Origin: Streptomyces sp. sk2.1 | GTDB lineage: Bacteria > Actinomycetota > Actinomycetes > Streptomycetales > Streptomycetaceae | Assembly (NCBI RefSeq): GCF_008120935.1 | Contig: NZ_RDBO01000020.1 | Location: 1,145,274 to 1,209,273, forward strand | Direction: 5' to 3' | Length of the DNA: 64,000 bases | Shown: in pieces, positions 34,114 to 43,945 of the stretch | How the letters are laid out: the number at the start of each line of letters is the position of its first letter | Numbering within the stretch: position 1 is the first letter of the stretch | Position numbers and translations under genes: made by a program | The notes under the pieces: generated by a model | What the model was told of the DNA's origin: nothing | What the model saw: only the letters and a program-made list of their open reading frames with translations | Databases searched by the model: none

Positions 34114-34180
34114 CAGTCGCGGCCGACGGTGCCGGAAAATGGGTCGACTCCCGCACTCTGCCGACATCCGAGAGACACGC

Positions 34181-35914
34181 GTGCTCATAAAACTCCTGCG
34201 GGCCCATCTCGGTCCGTACAAGAAACCCATCGCGCTGCTGGTCCTCCTCCAGCTGCTGCAGACCTGTGCCAGCCTCTACCTCCCCACCCTGAACGCCGAC
34301 ATCATCGACAACGGTGTCGTCGAGGGGGACACCGGCTACATCCTCGAATTCGGCGCCATCATGATCGCCGTCAGCATCGGCCAGGTGGTCTGCAACATGG
34401 GGGCCATCCACTACGGCGCCCGTACCGCGTCCGCGCTCGGCCGCGACGTGCGGGCCGCGGTCTTCGACCGGGTCCAGTCGTTCTCGGCACGCGAGCTCGG
34501 GCGGTTCGGGGCACCGTCGCTGATCACCCGTACGACCAATGACGTCCAGCAGGTCCAGATGCTGGTGCTGACGACGTTCACCCTCATGGTGTCGGCCCCC
34601 ATCATGTGCGTCGGCGGCATCGTCATGGCGCTCGGCCAGGACGTCCCGCTGTCGGCGGTGCTGCTCGCGGTGGTGCCGGTGCTGGGCATCTCGGTGAGCC
34701 TGATCGTGAAGCGGATGCGCCCGCTGTTCCGCACGATGCAGGAGCGGCTCGACACGGTGAACCGGGTGCTGCGCGAGCAGATCACCGGCAACCGGGTCAT
34801 CCGCGCCTTCGTCCGCGACGAGTACGAGGAGAAGCGCTTCCGCGGCTCCAACACCGAGCTGACGGACGTGGCGCTGGCCACGGGCCGGCTGATGGCGCTG
34901 ATGTTCCCGACCGTGATGACGGTCGTGAACGTCTCGTCGATCGCGGTGCTCTGGTTCGGCGCCCACCGCATCGACAGCGGCGGCATGGAGATCGGTGCGC
35001 TGACCGCCTTCCTCGCCTATCTGATGCAGATCGTCATGTCGGTGATGATGGCCACCTTCATGTTCATGATGGTGCCGCGCGCCGAGGTGTGCGCCGAGCG
35101 CATCCAGGAGGTCCTGGAGACGGAGTCGAGCGTGGTCCCGCCGGTCGCGCCGGTCCGCGAGCTGCGCGCCCACGGCCATCTGGAGGTGCGCGGCGCGGAC
35201 TTCCGCTACCCGGGCGCCGAGGAGCCGGTGCTGCGGTCGGTGGACCTGGTGGCCCGCCCCGGCGAGACCACCGCGATCATCGGGTCGACGGGCAGCGGCA
35301 AGTCGACGCTGCTGGGGCTCGTGCCGCGGCTGTTCGACGTGACGGACGGCCAGGTGCTGGTGGACGGCACGGACGTGCGGACGCTGGACCCGGCCCTGCT
35401 GGCCAGGACCGTGGGCCTCGTCCCGCAGAAGCCGTACCTGTTCTCCGGGACGGTCGCGACGAACCTGCGGTACGGGAACCCGGACGCGACCGACGAGGAG
35501 CTGTGGCACGCGCTGGAGGTCGCCCAGGCCAAGGAGTTCGTCGAGGGCCTGGAGCACGGCCTGGACGCGCCGATCGCGCAGGGCGGCACCAATGTCTCCG
35601 GCGGGCAGCGGCAGCGGCTCTCCATAGCCAGGACGCTGGTGCAGCGGCCGGAGATCTATCTCTTCGACGACTCGTTCTCGGCCCTGGACTACGCGACCGA
35701 CGCCGCGCTGCGCGGCGCGCTGGCGCGGGAGACCGCCGACGCGACCGTGGTGATCGTGGCGCAGCGCGTGTCCACCATCCGCGAGGCCGACCGGATCCTG
35801 GTGCTGGACGAGGGCCGGGTCGTCGGCTCCGGCACCCATCACGAACTGATGGCCGGCAATGAGACGTACCGGGAGATCGTGCTCTCCCAGCTGACGGAAG
35901 CGGAGGCCGCGTGA
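34181..35914 (+). CDS. Heterodimeric ABC exporter, subunit with degenerate Walker B
   Basis: A 577-residue permease-ATPase half. Six membrane helices span about residues 15-300, starting HLGPYKKPIALLVLLQLL. The ATPase has Walker A GSTGSGKST, signature NVSGGQRQRLSIARTLV (intact) and Walker B IYLFDDSFSALD. In Walker B the catalytic Glu is Asp (FDDS), the mark of the non-catalytic site in heterodimeric exporters such as TM287/288 and BmrCD. GTG 34181 (VLIKLLRAHLGPYKK) is chosen because upstream sequence is low quality. It is fused to the next gene by a TGATG overlap. Probably exports drugs or lipids. From memory it matches SCO2463/SCO2464. Confidence 0.92.
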   Translation: MLIKLLRAHLGPYKKPIALLVLLQLLQTCASLYLPTLNADIIDNGVVEGDTGYILEFGAIMIAVSIGQVVCNMGAIHYGARTASALGRDVRAAVFDRVQSFSARELGRFGAPSLITRTTNDVQQVQMLVLTTFTLMVSAPIMCVGGIVMALGQDVPLSAVLLAVVPVLGISVSLIVKRMRPLFRTMQERLDTVNRVLREQITGNRVIRAFVRDEYEEKRFRGSNTELTDVALATGRLMALMFPTVMTVVNVSSIAVLWFGAHRIDSGGMEIGALTAFLAYLMQIVMSVMMATFMFMMVPRAEVCAERIQEVLETESSVVPPVAPVRELRAHGHLEVRGADFRYPGAEEPVLRSVDLVARPGETTAIIGSTGSGKSTLLGLVPRLFDVTDGQVLVDGTDVRTLDPALLARTVGLVPQKPYLFSGTVATNLRYGNPDATDEELWHALEVAQAKEFVEGLEHGLDAPIAQGGTNVSGGQRQRLSIARTLVQRPEIYLFDDSFSALDYATDAALRGALARETADATVVIVAQRVSTIREADRILVLDEGRVVGSGTHHELMAGNETYREIVLSQLTEAEAA

Positions 35915-37845
35915 TGGCCGGTCCTGGCGGACGCATGATGGCGGGCGGGGCGCCGACCGACCGTTCCATGGACTTCAAGGGGTCCTCGAAGCGGCTGCTG
36001 AGGCGCTTCGAGACGGAGAAGCTCTCGCTCTACGCGATGCTGGCGGCCTGCGCGGTGAGCGTCACCCTGTCGGTGATCGGGCCGAAGATCCTCGGCCGGG
36101 CGACCGACCTGGTCTTCGCCGGGTTCATCGGCCGGCAGATGCCGGAGGGGGCGACCAAGGAAGAGACCATCGCGCGCATGCGCGAGGGCGACAGCGGCCT
36201 CGCCGACATGCTGTCCGGGGTGGACTTCGTGCCGGGGCACGGCATCGACTTCGGCGCGGTGGGCGACGTGCTGCTGGTGGCGCTGGCGATCTACGTCGGG
36301 GCCGGGCTGCTGATGCTGGTGGCCACCCGGCTGTCGATCCGGATCATCAACCGGGTCGTGTTCCAGCTGCGCGAGGACATCCAGACGAAGCTGTCGCGGC
36401 TGCCGCTGTCGTACTTCGACCGGGCCCAGCGCGGCGAGGTGCTCAGCCGGGCGACGAACGACATCGACAACATCTCGCAGACGTTGCAGCAGACGATGGG
36501 CCAGCTCATCAACTCCCTGCTCACCATCGTCGGTGTCCTGATCATGATGTTCTGGGTCTCGCCGCTGCTGGCCCTGGTGGCCCTGGCGACGGTGCCGCTC
36601 TCGGTGGTCGTGGCGACGAAGGTCGGCAAGCGCTCGCAGCCCCAGTTCGTGGAGCAGTGGCGGGTCACGGGCAAGCTCAACGCCCACATCGAGGAGATGT
36701 ACACCGGGCACACCCTGGTGAAGGTCTTCGGGCGGCAGGAGGAGTCCGCGAAGGGCTTCGCCGAGCAGAACGAGGCGCTGTACGAGGCGAGTTCCAAGGC
36801 CCAGTTCAACAGCGGGATCATGCAGCCGCTGATGATGTTCATGTCGAACCTGAACTATGTGCTGGTCGCCGTCGTCGGCGGGCTGCGGGTCGCCTCGGGC
36901 GCGCTGTCCATCGGTGACGTGCAGGCGTTCATCCAGTACTCGCGCCAGTTCTCGATGCCGCTGACCCAGGTCGCCTCGATGGCGAACCTGGTGCAGTCGG
37001 GCGTCGCGTCGGCCGAGCGGATCTTCGAGCTGCTGGACGCCGAGGAGCAGGGCGCCGACCCCGCGCCCGGCGAGGGCGAGCGGCCCGGGAAGCTGCGGGG
37101 CGGGGTCTCGCTGGAGAAGGTGTCGTTCCGCTACGACCCGGACAAGCCGCTGATCGAGAACCTGTCGCTGGACGTCGAGCCCGGCCACACGGTCGCGATC
37201 GTCGGCCCGACCGGCGCCGGGAAGACCACCCTGGTCAATCTGCTGCTGCGGTTCTACGAGGTGACCGGCGGGCGCATCGCGCTCGACGGGGTGGACGTGT
37301 CGAGGATGTCGCGCGACGACCTGCGCCGGTCGATCGGCATGGTCCTCCAGGACACCTGGCTGTTCGGCGGCTCGATCGCGGACAACATCGCGTACGGCGC
37401 CTCGCGCGAGGTCACCCGCGAGGAGATCGAGGAGGCGGCGCGGGCGGCCCACGCCGACCGCTTCATCCGCACCCTCCCGGACGGCTACGACACGGTGATC
37501 GACGACGAGGGCACCGGGGTCAGCGCGGGTGAGAAGCAGCTGATCACGATCGCCCGCGCGTTCCTGTCCGATCCGGTGATCCTGGTGCTCGACGAGGCGA
37601 CCAGCTCCGTCGACACCCGGACCGAGGTGCTGATCCAGAAGGCGATGGCGCGCCTCGCGCACGGCCGCACGAGCTTCGTGATCGCGCACCGGCTCTCCAC
37701 GATCCGGGACGCCGACGTCATCCTGGTGATGGAGAACGGCTCGATCGTCGAACAGGGCACGCACGAGGAGCTGTTGGCCTCCCAGGGCGCCTACGCCCGG
37801 CTGTACTCGGCGCAGTTCGCCCAGGCGGTCGCCGAAGTCGACTAG
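35914..37845 (+). CDS. Heterodimeric ABC exporter, partner subunit with degenerate signature
   Basis: A 643-residue permease-ATPase half. It has a longer N-terminus than its partner (MAGPGGRMMAGGAPTDRSMD) and an insertion between helices 1 and 2 (residues ~60-110, with PEGATKEETIARMREGDSG). The ATPase has Walker A GPTGAGKTT and Walker B VILVLDEATSSVD with an intact catalytic Glu. Its signature is GVSAGEKQLITIARAFL, where LSGGQ is altered. Together with the partner this gives one working and one degenerate site, the BmrCD/TM287-288 type. The start ATG 35914 overlaps the partner's TGA. A hairpin follows the gene. Confidence 0.92.
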   Translation: MAGPGGRMMAGGAPTDRSMDFKGSSKRLLRRFETEKLSLYAMLAACAVSVTLSVIGPKILGRATDLVFAGFIGRQMPEGATKEETIARMREGDSGLADMLSGVDFVPGHGIDFGAVGDVLLVALAIYVGAGLLMLVATRLSIRIINRVVFQLREDIQTKLSRLPLSYFDRAQRGEVLSRATNDIDNISQTLQQTMGQLINSLLTIVGVLIMMFWVSPLLALVALATVPLSVVVATKVGKRSQPQFVEQWRVTGKLNAHIEEMYTGHTLVKVFGRQEESAKGFAEQNEALYEASSKAQFNSGIMQPLMMFMSNLNYVLVAVVGGLRVASGALSIGDVQAFIQYSRQFSMPLTQVASMANLVQSGVASAERIFELLDAEEQGADPAPGEGERPGKLRGGVSLEKVSFRYDPDKPLIENLSLDVEPGHTVAIVGPTGAGKTTLVNLLLRFYEVTGGRIALDGVDVSRMSRDDLRRSIGMVLQDTWLFGGSIADNIAYGASREVTREEIEEAARAAHADRFIRTLPDGYDTVIDDEGTGVSAGEKQLITIARAFLSDPVILVLDEATSSVDTRTEVLIQKAMARLAHGRTSFVIAHRLSTIRDADVILVMENGSIVEQGTHEELLASQGAYARLYSAQFAQAVAEVD

Positions 37846-37866
37846 GGACACCGCCCGTCCGGCCCC

Positions 37867-37904
37867 CGAGGGCCCGTGCCGCCGACCGGTGGCGCGGGCC
37901 CTCG
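37867..37904. terminator. Bidirectional terminator between ABC exporter and sigma factor genes
   Basis: A 14-bp stem, CGAGGGCCCGTGCC against GGCGCGGGCCCTCG, with one G-T wobble pair and a 10-nt loop, between the two convergent stop codons. Confidence 0.75.
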
Positions 37905-37911
37905 CGCCGTC

Positions 37912-39039
<1,128 letters not shown>

Positions 39040-39229
39040 GGGGGCGACCTCCAGGTGATCGCTGCCGGACCGCGGGTGCGGGCCACCGTTCGGTGGACCG
39101 GCCGCGTTCCGATGACTCAGGCACCGCCCTCAGTGTGGGGCACGACACATCCCCGTCACGAGGGGCGTGCGGGGACTTTCTGAGTCCGGTCCGTGACCGG
39201 GCGGTTACCGCGGGAGCACCCGAGGGGCG

Positions 39230-41140
39230 TCAGAGCGCGGCGGCCCCGTTGCCGCGCAGGTTCTGGGCGTACTGCTGGAGGACCCAGACCTCGTTCTGCG
39301 CGGCGGCCAGGTGGTCCGGGGCGACGTTGCTGCCGAGCCGGGCCAGGCTGCTCTGGACGTCGTCGATCCGGCGGTCGACGGCGCGCAGCCGGACGTGGAC
39401 GAGCTGCATGCCCGCGTAGGTCTCGTCGATGCTCTTGCCGTGGAAGACCTCCACGGCCAGTTCGGTGACGAGGTTGCGCACCGTCTCGTCGGGGGCCGCG
39501 TCGAGCACCCGGACCAGGTACTCGCGGCTGTCGGCGAGGCCCTGTTCGGCGCCGCCCGCCTCCTCGATGCACTGGCGCACGGCGGCATAGGGCGGGGCGG
39601 TGAACTCGTCGGCCCCGTAGGCGTCGAACGCGGGCGAGACCAGCTCGGGCTTCTGGAGGGCGAGCTTGAGCAGTTCGCGCTCGGTGCGGTGGGCGGGGCT
39701 GCGGAGGTTGAGCGCGGGGCCCGACGGGGTCACGGGGGCCCGCATCTCCTGGTGCTGTGCGCCGCCCCGCGCGGCGGGCCGTGCGGGGCCGCGCCGGTCG
39801 CCGCCCCGGCCGCGGGCCCACTGGGCGAGCTGGTTGACCCGGTGCACCACGTACTCCTGGTCCAGGATGCCGACGAAGCCGGCCAGCTGGACGGCGACCT
39901 CGCGCTGCACGCTGCCCGTCTTGATCTTGGCGACGACGGGCGCCGCCTCGTCGAGCGCGGCGGCGCGGCCCGCCGGGGTCTCCAGGTCGTACCTGGAGAC
40001 GATCTGGCGGAGCGCGAACTCGAAGAGCGGGGTGCGCGGCTCGACCAGGTCGCGCACGGCGTCGTCGCCCTTGACCAGTCGCAGGTCGCAGGGGTCCATG
40101 TTGTCCGGGGCGATGGCGATGTACGTCTCGGCGGCGAACTTCTGGTCGTCCTCGAAGGCCCGCAGGGCGGCCTTCTGCCCGGCCGCGTCGCCGTCGAACG
40201 TGAAGATCACCCGGGCACTGCCGTTGTCCATCAGGAGCCGGCGCAGGATCTTGATGTGGTCGCCGCCGAAGGCCGTGCCGCAGGTGGCGATGGCGGTGGT
40301 GACCCCGGCGAGGTGGCAGGCCATGACGTCGGTGTAGCCCTCGACGACCACGGCCCGGCTGGCCTTCGCGATGTCCTTCTTCGCCAGGTCGATGCCGTAC
40401 AGCACCTGGGACTTCTTGTAGATCGCGGTCTCGGGGGTGTTGAGGTACTTCGGTCCGTTGTCGTCCTCGCGCAGCCTGCGGGCGCCGAAGCCGACGACGT
40501 CTCCGGAGGTGTCGCTGATCGGCCACATCAGCCGGCCGCGGAAGCGGTCGATGGGGCCGCGCCTGCCGTCCTGGGAGAGGCCGGAGGCGATCAGCTCCTT
40601 GTCGCTGAAGCCCTGGCCGCGCAGGTAGCGGGTGAGGTGGTCCCAGCCGGCCGGGCTGTAGCCGATGCCGAAGTGGGCGGCGGCGGCCTGGTCGAAGCCC
40701 CGTTCGGCGAGGAACTTCCGGCCGATCTCGGCCTCGGGGCTCTCCAGCTGCTCGACGTAGAACCGGGCGGCGGTCTTGTGCGCCTCGACCAGCCGGATGC
40801 GCTCGCCGCGCTGGTGGGAGGGGTTGTACCCGCCCTCCTCGTAGCGCAGGGTGATGCCCGCCTTGGCGGCGAGCCGCTCGACCGTCTCGGAGAACGAGAG
40901 GTGGTCGATCTTCATCACGAAGGCGATCGTGTCGCCGCCCTCCTGGCAGCCGAAGCAGTGGAAGAGACCCTTGCTCGGACTGACCTGGAAGGAGGGGGAC
41001 TTCTCGTCGTGGAACGGGCAGAGCCCCTTGAGGTTGCCACCGCCCGCGTTGCGCAACTGGAGGTACTCGGACACGACGGCGTCGATCGGGACCGCGTCCC
41101 GTACCGCCTTCACATCGTCGTCATTGATCCTGCCTGCCAC
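39230..41140 (-). CDS. dnaG: DNA primase (DnaG)
   Basis: A 636-residue primase that makes RNA primers at the replication fork. N-terminal zinc ribbon: CPFHDEKSPSFQVSPSKG then FHCFGC, with Cys41, His44, Cys62 and Cys65. RNA polymerase domain with the YLNTPETAIYKKSQVLYG segment. TOPRIM centre VVVEGYTDVMACHLAG and FTFDGDAAGQKAA. The C-terminal third is the DnaB-helicase-binding domain after an Arg/Gly-rich linker (GRGGDRRGPARPAARGG, ~residue 450). ATG 41140 begins MAGRINDDDVKAVRDAV as in other actinobacteria. It is followed by the sigma factor gene, an arrangement like the dnaG-rpoD part of the macromolecular synthesis operon. Confidence 0.97.
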   Translation of the reverse strand: MAGRINDDDVKAVRDAVPIDAVVSEYLQLRNAGGGNLKGLCPFHDEKSPSFQVSPSKGLFHCFGCQEGGDTIAFVMKIDHLSFSETVERLAAKAGITLRYEEGGYNPSHQRGERIRLVEAHKTAARFYVEQLESPEAEIGRKFLAERGFDQAAAAHFGIGYSPAGWDHLTRYLRGQGFSDKELIASGLSQDGRRGPIDRFRGRLMWPISDTSGDVVGFGARRLREDDNGPKYLNTPETAIYKKSQVLYGIDLAKKDIAKASRAVVVEGYTDVMACHLAGVTTAIATCGTAFGGDHIKILRRLLMDNGSARVIFTFDGDAAGQKAALRAFEDDQKFAAETYIAIAPDNMDPCDLRLVKGDDAVRDLVEPRTPLFEFALRQIVSRYDLETPAGRAAALDEAAPVVAKIKTGSVQREVAVQLAGFVGILDQEYVVHRVNQLAQWARGRGGDRRGPARPAARGGAQHQEMRAPVTPSGPALNLRSPAHRTERELLKLALQKPELVSPAFDAYGADEFTAPPYAAVRQCIEEAGGAEQGLADSREYLVRVLDAAPDETVRNLVTELAVEVFHGKSIDETYAGMQLVHVRLRAVDRRIDDVQSSLARLGSNVAPDHLAAAQNEVWVLQQYAQNLRGNGAAAL

Positions 41141-41266
41141 GGGTGAATTCTACGGGTGGGGGCGGACAGCCGGACCGCGCGGCACTGTGATCCGCGGAAC
41201 CCGCCGGTCCGGTACGCCGGGCGCGGCCCGGGGGGACCGGGCGGGGTCCGGCGTACCGGGCGCGAC

Positions 41267-42526
41267 TCAGGCCAGCGAGTCCAGCGGCACCGACGGGTCC
41301 GCCAGCGCGTCCGGGTCGACCTGCCGGCCCGACCTGATCAGCCCCTGCACGGTCTCGGTGACGTCCCACACGTTGACGTTCATGCCGGCCAGCACCCGGC
41401 GGTCCTTCAGCCAGAAGGCGATGAACTCGCGCTTCCCCGCGTCACCGCGGATGACCACCTGGTCGTAGCTGCCCGGCGGCGCCCAGCCGGAGTACTCGAG
41501 GCCGAGGTCGTACTGGTCGGAGAAGAAGTACGGCACCCGGTCGTAGCTCACCTCCTGGCCGAGCATGGCGCGGGCCGCGGCCGGGCCGCTGTTCAGCGCG
41601 TTCGCCCAGTGCTCCACGCGCAGCCGGGCCCCGAGCAGCGGATGGGCCACGTTGGCGACGTCACCGGCGGCGAAGATGTGCGGGTCGCTGGTGCGCAGGG
41701 AGGCGTCCACGGCGATGCCGCCGCCGTCCGCGCGGGGGGCCATGGCGAGCCCGGCGGTCTCGGCGAGGGCGGTGCGGGGGGCGGCGCCGATCGCGGCGAG
41801 GACGTCGTGGGCGGGGTGCTCCTCGCCGTCGTCGGTGCGGACGGCGAGCACCAGGCCGTCCTGGCCGATGATCTCGGTGAGGCGGACGCCGAAGTGGAAG
41901 CGGACCCCGTGGTCGCTGTGCAGGTCGGTGAAGATCTGGCCGAGTTCGGGGCCGACGACCTGGTGCAGCGGGGTCGGTTCCGGTTCGACGACGGTGACCT
42001 CGGCGCCGTATCCGCGGGCCGCCGCCGCGACCTCCAGCCCGATCCAGCCGGCCCCGGCGATCACCAGGTGGCCGTTGTCGCGGCCGAGCGCGGTCAGGAC
42101 GTTGCGCAGCCGGTCGGCGTGGGCGAGGCGGCGCAGGTGGTGGACACCGGCCAGGTCCGTGCCCGGCACGGGGAGGCGGCGCGGTTCGGCCCCGGTGGCG
42201 AGCAGCAGCTTGTCGTAGTGGACGACGGTGCCGTCGCCGAGCCGTACGGAGCGGGCCACCCGGTCGAGCGAGGTGACGGGCTGGCCCAGGTGCAGTTCGA
42301 TCTCGGCGCCCGCGTACCAGGCGGTGTCGTGGACGAATACGCTGTTGCGGTCCTCCTTGCCGGACAGATAGCCCTTGGAGAGCGGCGGCCGTTCGTACGG
42401 ATGGTCTCGTTCGTCGCCGAGGAGGATCACCCGGCCGCTGAAACCCTCCGTCCGGAGGGTCTCCGCTGCCTTCGCCCCGGCCAGCCCTCCTCCGACGATG
42501 ACGAACGTCCGATGTGCGTCGACCAC
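41267..42526 (-). CDS. NAD(P)H-dependent FAD reductase (ferredoxin/rubredoxin reductase type)
   Basis: A 419-residue two-dinucleotide-fold flavoprotein. FAD motif: FVIVGGGLAGAKAAETLR (residues 8-25). ERPPLSKGYLSG is typical of oxygenase-coupled ferredoxin reductases. NAD(P) motif: HLVIAGAGWIGLEVAAAARG (~residue 155). Second FAD contact: PHIFAAGDVANV. A reductase C-terminal domain ends the protein (EYSGWAPPGSYDQVVIRG). It passes electrons from NAD(P)H to a ferredoxin, usually for a cytochrome P450 or dioxygenase. No partner is adjacent. ATG 42526 is the clear start. It is divergent from the ArsR-like gene at 42799. Confidence 0.93.
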   Translation of the reverse strand: MVDAHRTFVIVGGGLAGAKAAETLRTEGFSGRVILLGDERDHPYERPPLSKGYLSGKEDRNSVFVHDTAWYAGAEIELHLGQPVTSLDRVARSVRLGDGTVVHYDKLLLATGAEPRRLPVPGTDLAGVHHLRRLAHADRLRNVLTALGRDNGHLVIAGAGWIGLEVAAAARGYGAEVTVVEPEPTPLHQVVGPELGQIFTDLHSDHGVRFHFGVRLTEIIGQDGLVLAVRTDDGEEHPAHDVLAAIGAAPRTALAETAGLAMAPRADGGGIAVDASLRTSDPHIFAAGDVANVAHPLLGARLRVEHWANALNSGPAAARAMLGQEVSYDRVPYFFSDQYDLGLEYSGWAPPGSYDQVVIRGDAGKREFIAFWLKDRRVLAGMNVNVWDVTETVQGLIRSGRQVDPDALADPSVPLDSLA

Positions 42527-42798
42527 TTGATGCCTCCTCGGTGCTTGCTTCGCGGCGCCGCCAACTGCGAGCGTCCCGCACGCAGCGTGATGGCGAAAGA
42601 GGGTGTACCCCGATCAGGTCACCCCCAGTGGTCGGTCCCAGTCTGCTCCCGCGGCCCGCGGCCCGCGGCGCGGCTCGCAGACGGGCCCGATCCCGTTTGC
42701 CCGGCCGGGGCGACTGACTACTGTGGAAATCCGGCGCCGGCGGGGGCGGCCCGACGGGGTCCCGGGGCGGCGCGGAGGACGGAACACGCGGGGGGCGC

Positions 42799-43806
42799 AT
42801 GTTACGCATCCACTTCACCAGTGAGGACCTGAACCGGCTGCGGATCGCGCCGGGCCCGGATCCGATGTGGGAACTCGTACTCGCTCTGCACCTGTTGCAG
42901 AACCGGCAGGCGGCGGTGGCCTTCGACCCGTGGCGGCGCGAGGTCCGGGCGGCGATCGCGCGGGCGGGCCTGGGGGAAACGGTGACCGCCCTGACCCGGC
43001 TGTGCCCGCACGCCGCGTTCTTCCCGGACTTCCTGACCCCGGGGCGGGGCGACACCGATCTGGAGACCGCCGTCGACCGGGTGCTGTCGACCCCGATGGC
43101 CGAACTGGACCGGGAGATCTCCATGCTCCACCCGCCCGGCCGGATGCCGGGCGGGGCGCGGCTGCTCGCGAGCGGTGACCGGCGGGCGCTGGGGCGGCTG
43201 GGCGAGGCACTGCGCCGCACGTACGCGGTGGTGGTCCAGCCGTACGCGGACGACATCCGGGCCGCGGTGGCGGCCGACCGGCCGGTGCGCGCGCGGGCGG
43301 CGCTGGGCTCGGGCAGCGACGGCCTGCTGGCCAGCTACGGCCCCGACCTGGGCTGGCGGAACGAGAACCGGCTGCTGGAGGCCCCGTATCCGGTGTCCCG
43401 GGACAAGCCGCTGAACGGCCGGCCGCTCACGATCGTCCCGGCGTTCTTCTGCGTGCGCTACCCGGTCATGCTGGCCGACCCCGAACTGCCGCAGGTGCTG
43501 GTCCATCCGCTGTCCCCGGTGCCGGGCTGGCTGGAGCGGTCCAGGGCCGCGCGGCGCGACGCCGGTTCGAGGACACCGGGGGTGGCCCGGCTCATCGGCC
43601 GTTCCCGGGCCGCCGCGCTGGACGTGCTGGAGCGGCCGATGACGACGACGCAGCTGGCCGAGGTGCTGCGGCTGACCCTGTCGACGGCGAGCCGGCACGC
43701 GACGGTGCTGCGGGAGGCGGGGCTGATCGCCTCGGAGCGGCAGGGCTCCGCGGTGATCCACCGCCGGACGCCGCTGGGCGACGCGCTGATGAACGAGCGT
43801 TCCTGA
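42799..43806 (+). CDS. ArsR-like winged-helix regulator with DUF5937-type N-domain
   Basis: A 335-residue paralogue of the genes at 1-878 and 58983-59963. Start MLRIHFTSEDLNRLRIAPGP; shared blocks FFPDFLTPG, VVVQPYADDIRAAV, LTIVPAFFCVRYPV and DPELPQVLVHPL. The helix-turn-helix is at residues ~270-325: LDVLERPMTTTQLAEVLRL, TLSTASRHATVLREAGLI and RQGSAVIHRRTPLGDALM. The N-terminal ~230 residues probably sense a ligand. No metal-binding CxC is present. An ATG starts the gene at 42799 after GGGGGGC. Divergent from the FAD reductase. The regulated gene is unknown; the divergent reductase is a candidate. Confidence 0.88.
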   Translation: MLRIHFTSEDLNRLRIAPGPDPMWELVLALHLLQNRQAAVAFDPWRREVRAAIARAGLGETVTALTRLCPHAAFFPDFLTPGRGDTDLETAVDRVLSTPMAELDREISMLHPPGRMPGGARLLASGDRRALGRLGEALRRTYAVVVQPYADDIRAAVAADRPVRARAALGSGSDGLLASYGPDLGWRNENRLLEAPYPVSRDKPLNGRPLTIVPAFFCVRYPVMLADPELPQVLVHPLSPVPGWLERSRAARRDAGSRTPGVARLIGRSRAAALDVLERPMTTTQLAEVLRLTLSTASRHATVLREAGLIASERQGSAVIHRRTPLGDALMNERS

Positions 43807-43860
43807 GAGGCGTCCTTGGGAGCGGGGCCGCCGGGGGACGGGGAACGGCGGGCCCGGCGC

Positions 43861-43924
43861 GGTGCGGCCGGTCGGCGGTGCGGCCGGTCGGCGGTGCGGC
43901 CGGTCGGCGGTGCGGCTGGTCGGC
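43861..43924. repeat. 16-bp tandem repeat array
   Basis: Four head-to-tail copies of GGTGCGGCCGGTCGGC, the last with one change (CTG for CCG), in the gap between the convergent ArsR-like and dgt genes. Slippage-type repeat, no coding role. Confidence 0.92.
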
Positions 43925-43945
43925 GGCGGGGGCTGCGGCGGCCGG

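Noticed and set aside
32492..35842. A 1116-codon open frame on the minus strand
   Set aside because: Antisense shadow of xylulokinase and the first ABC subunit; no domain recognised.
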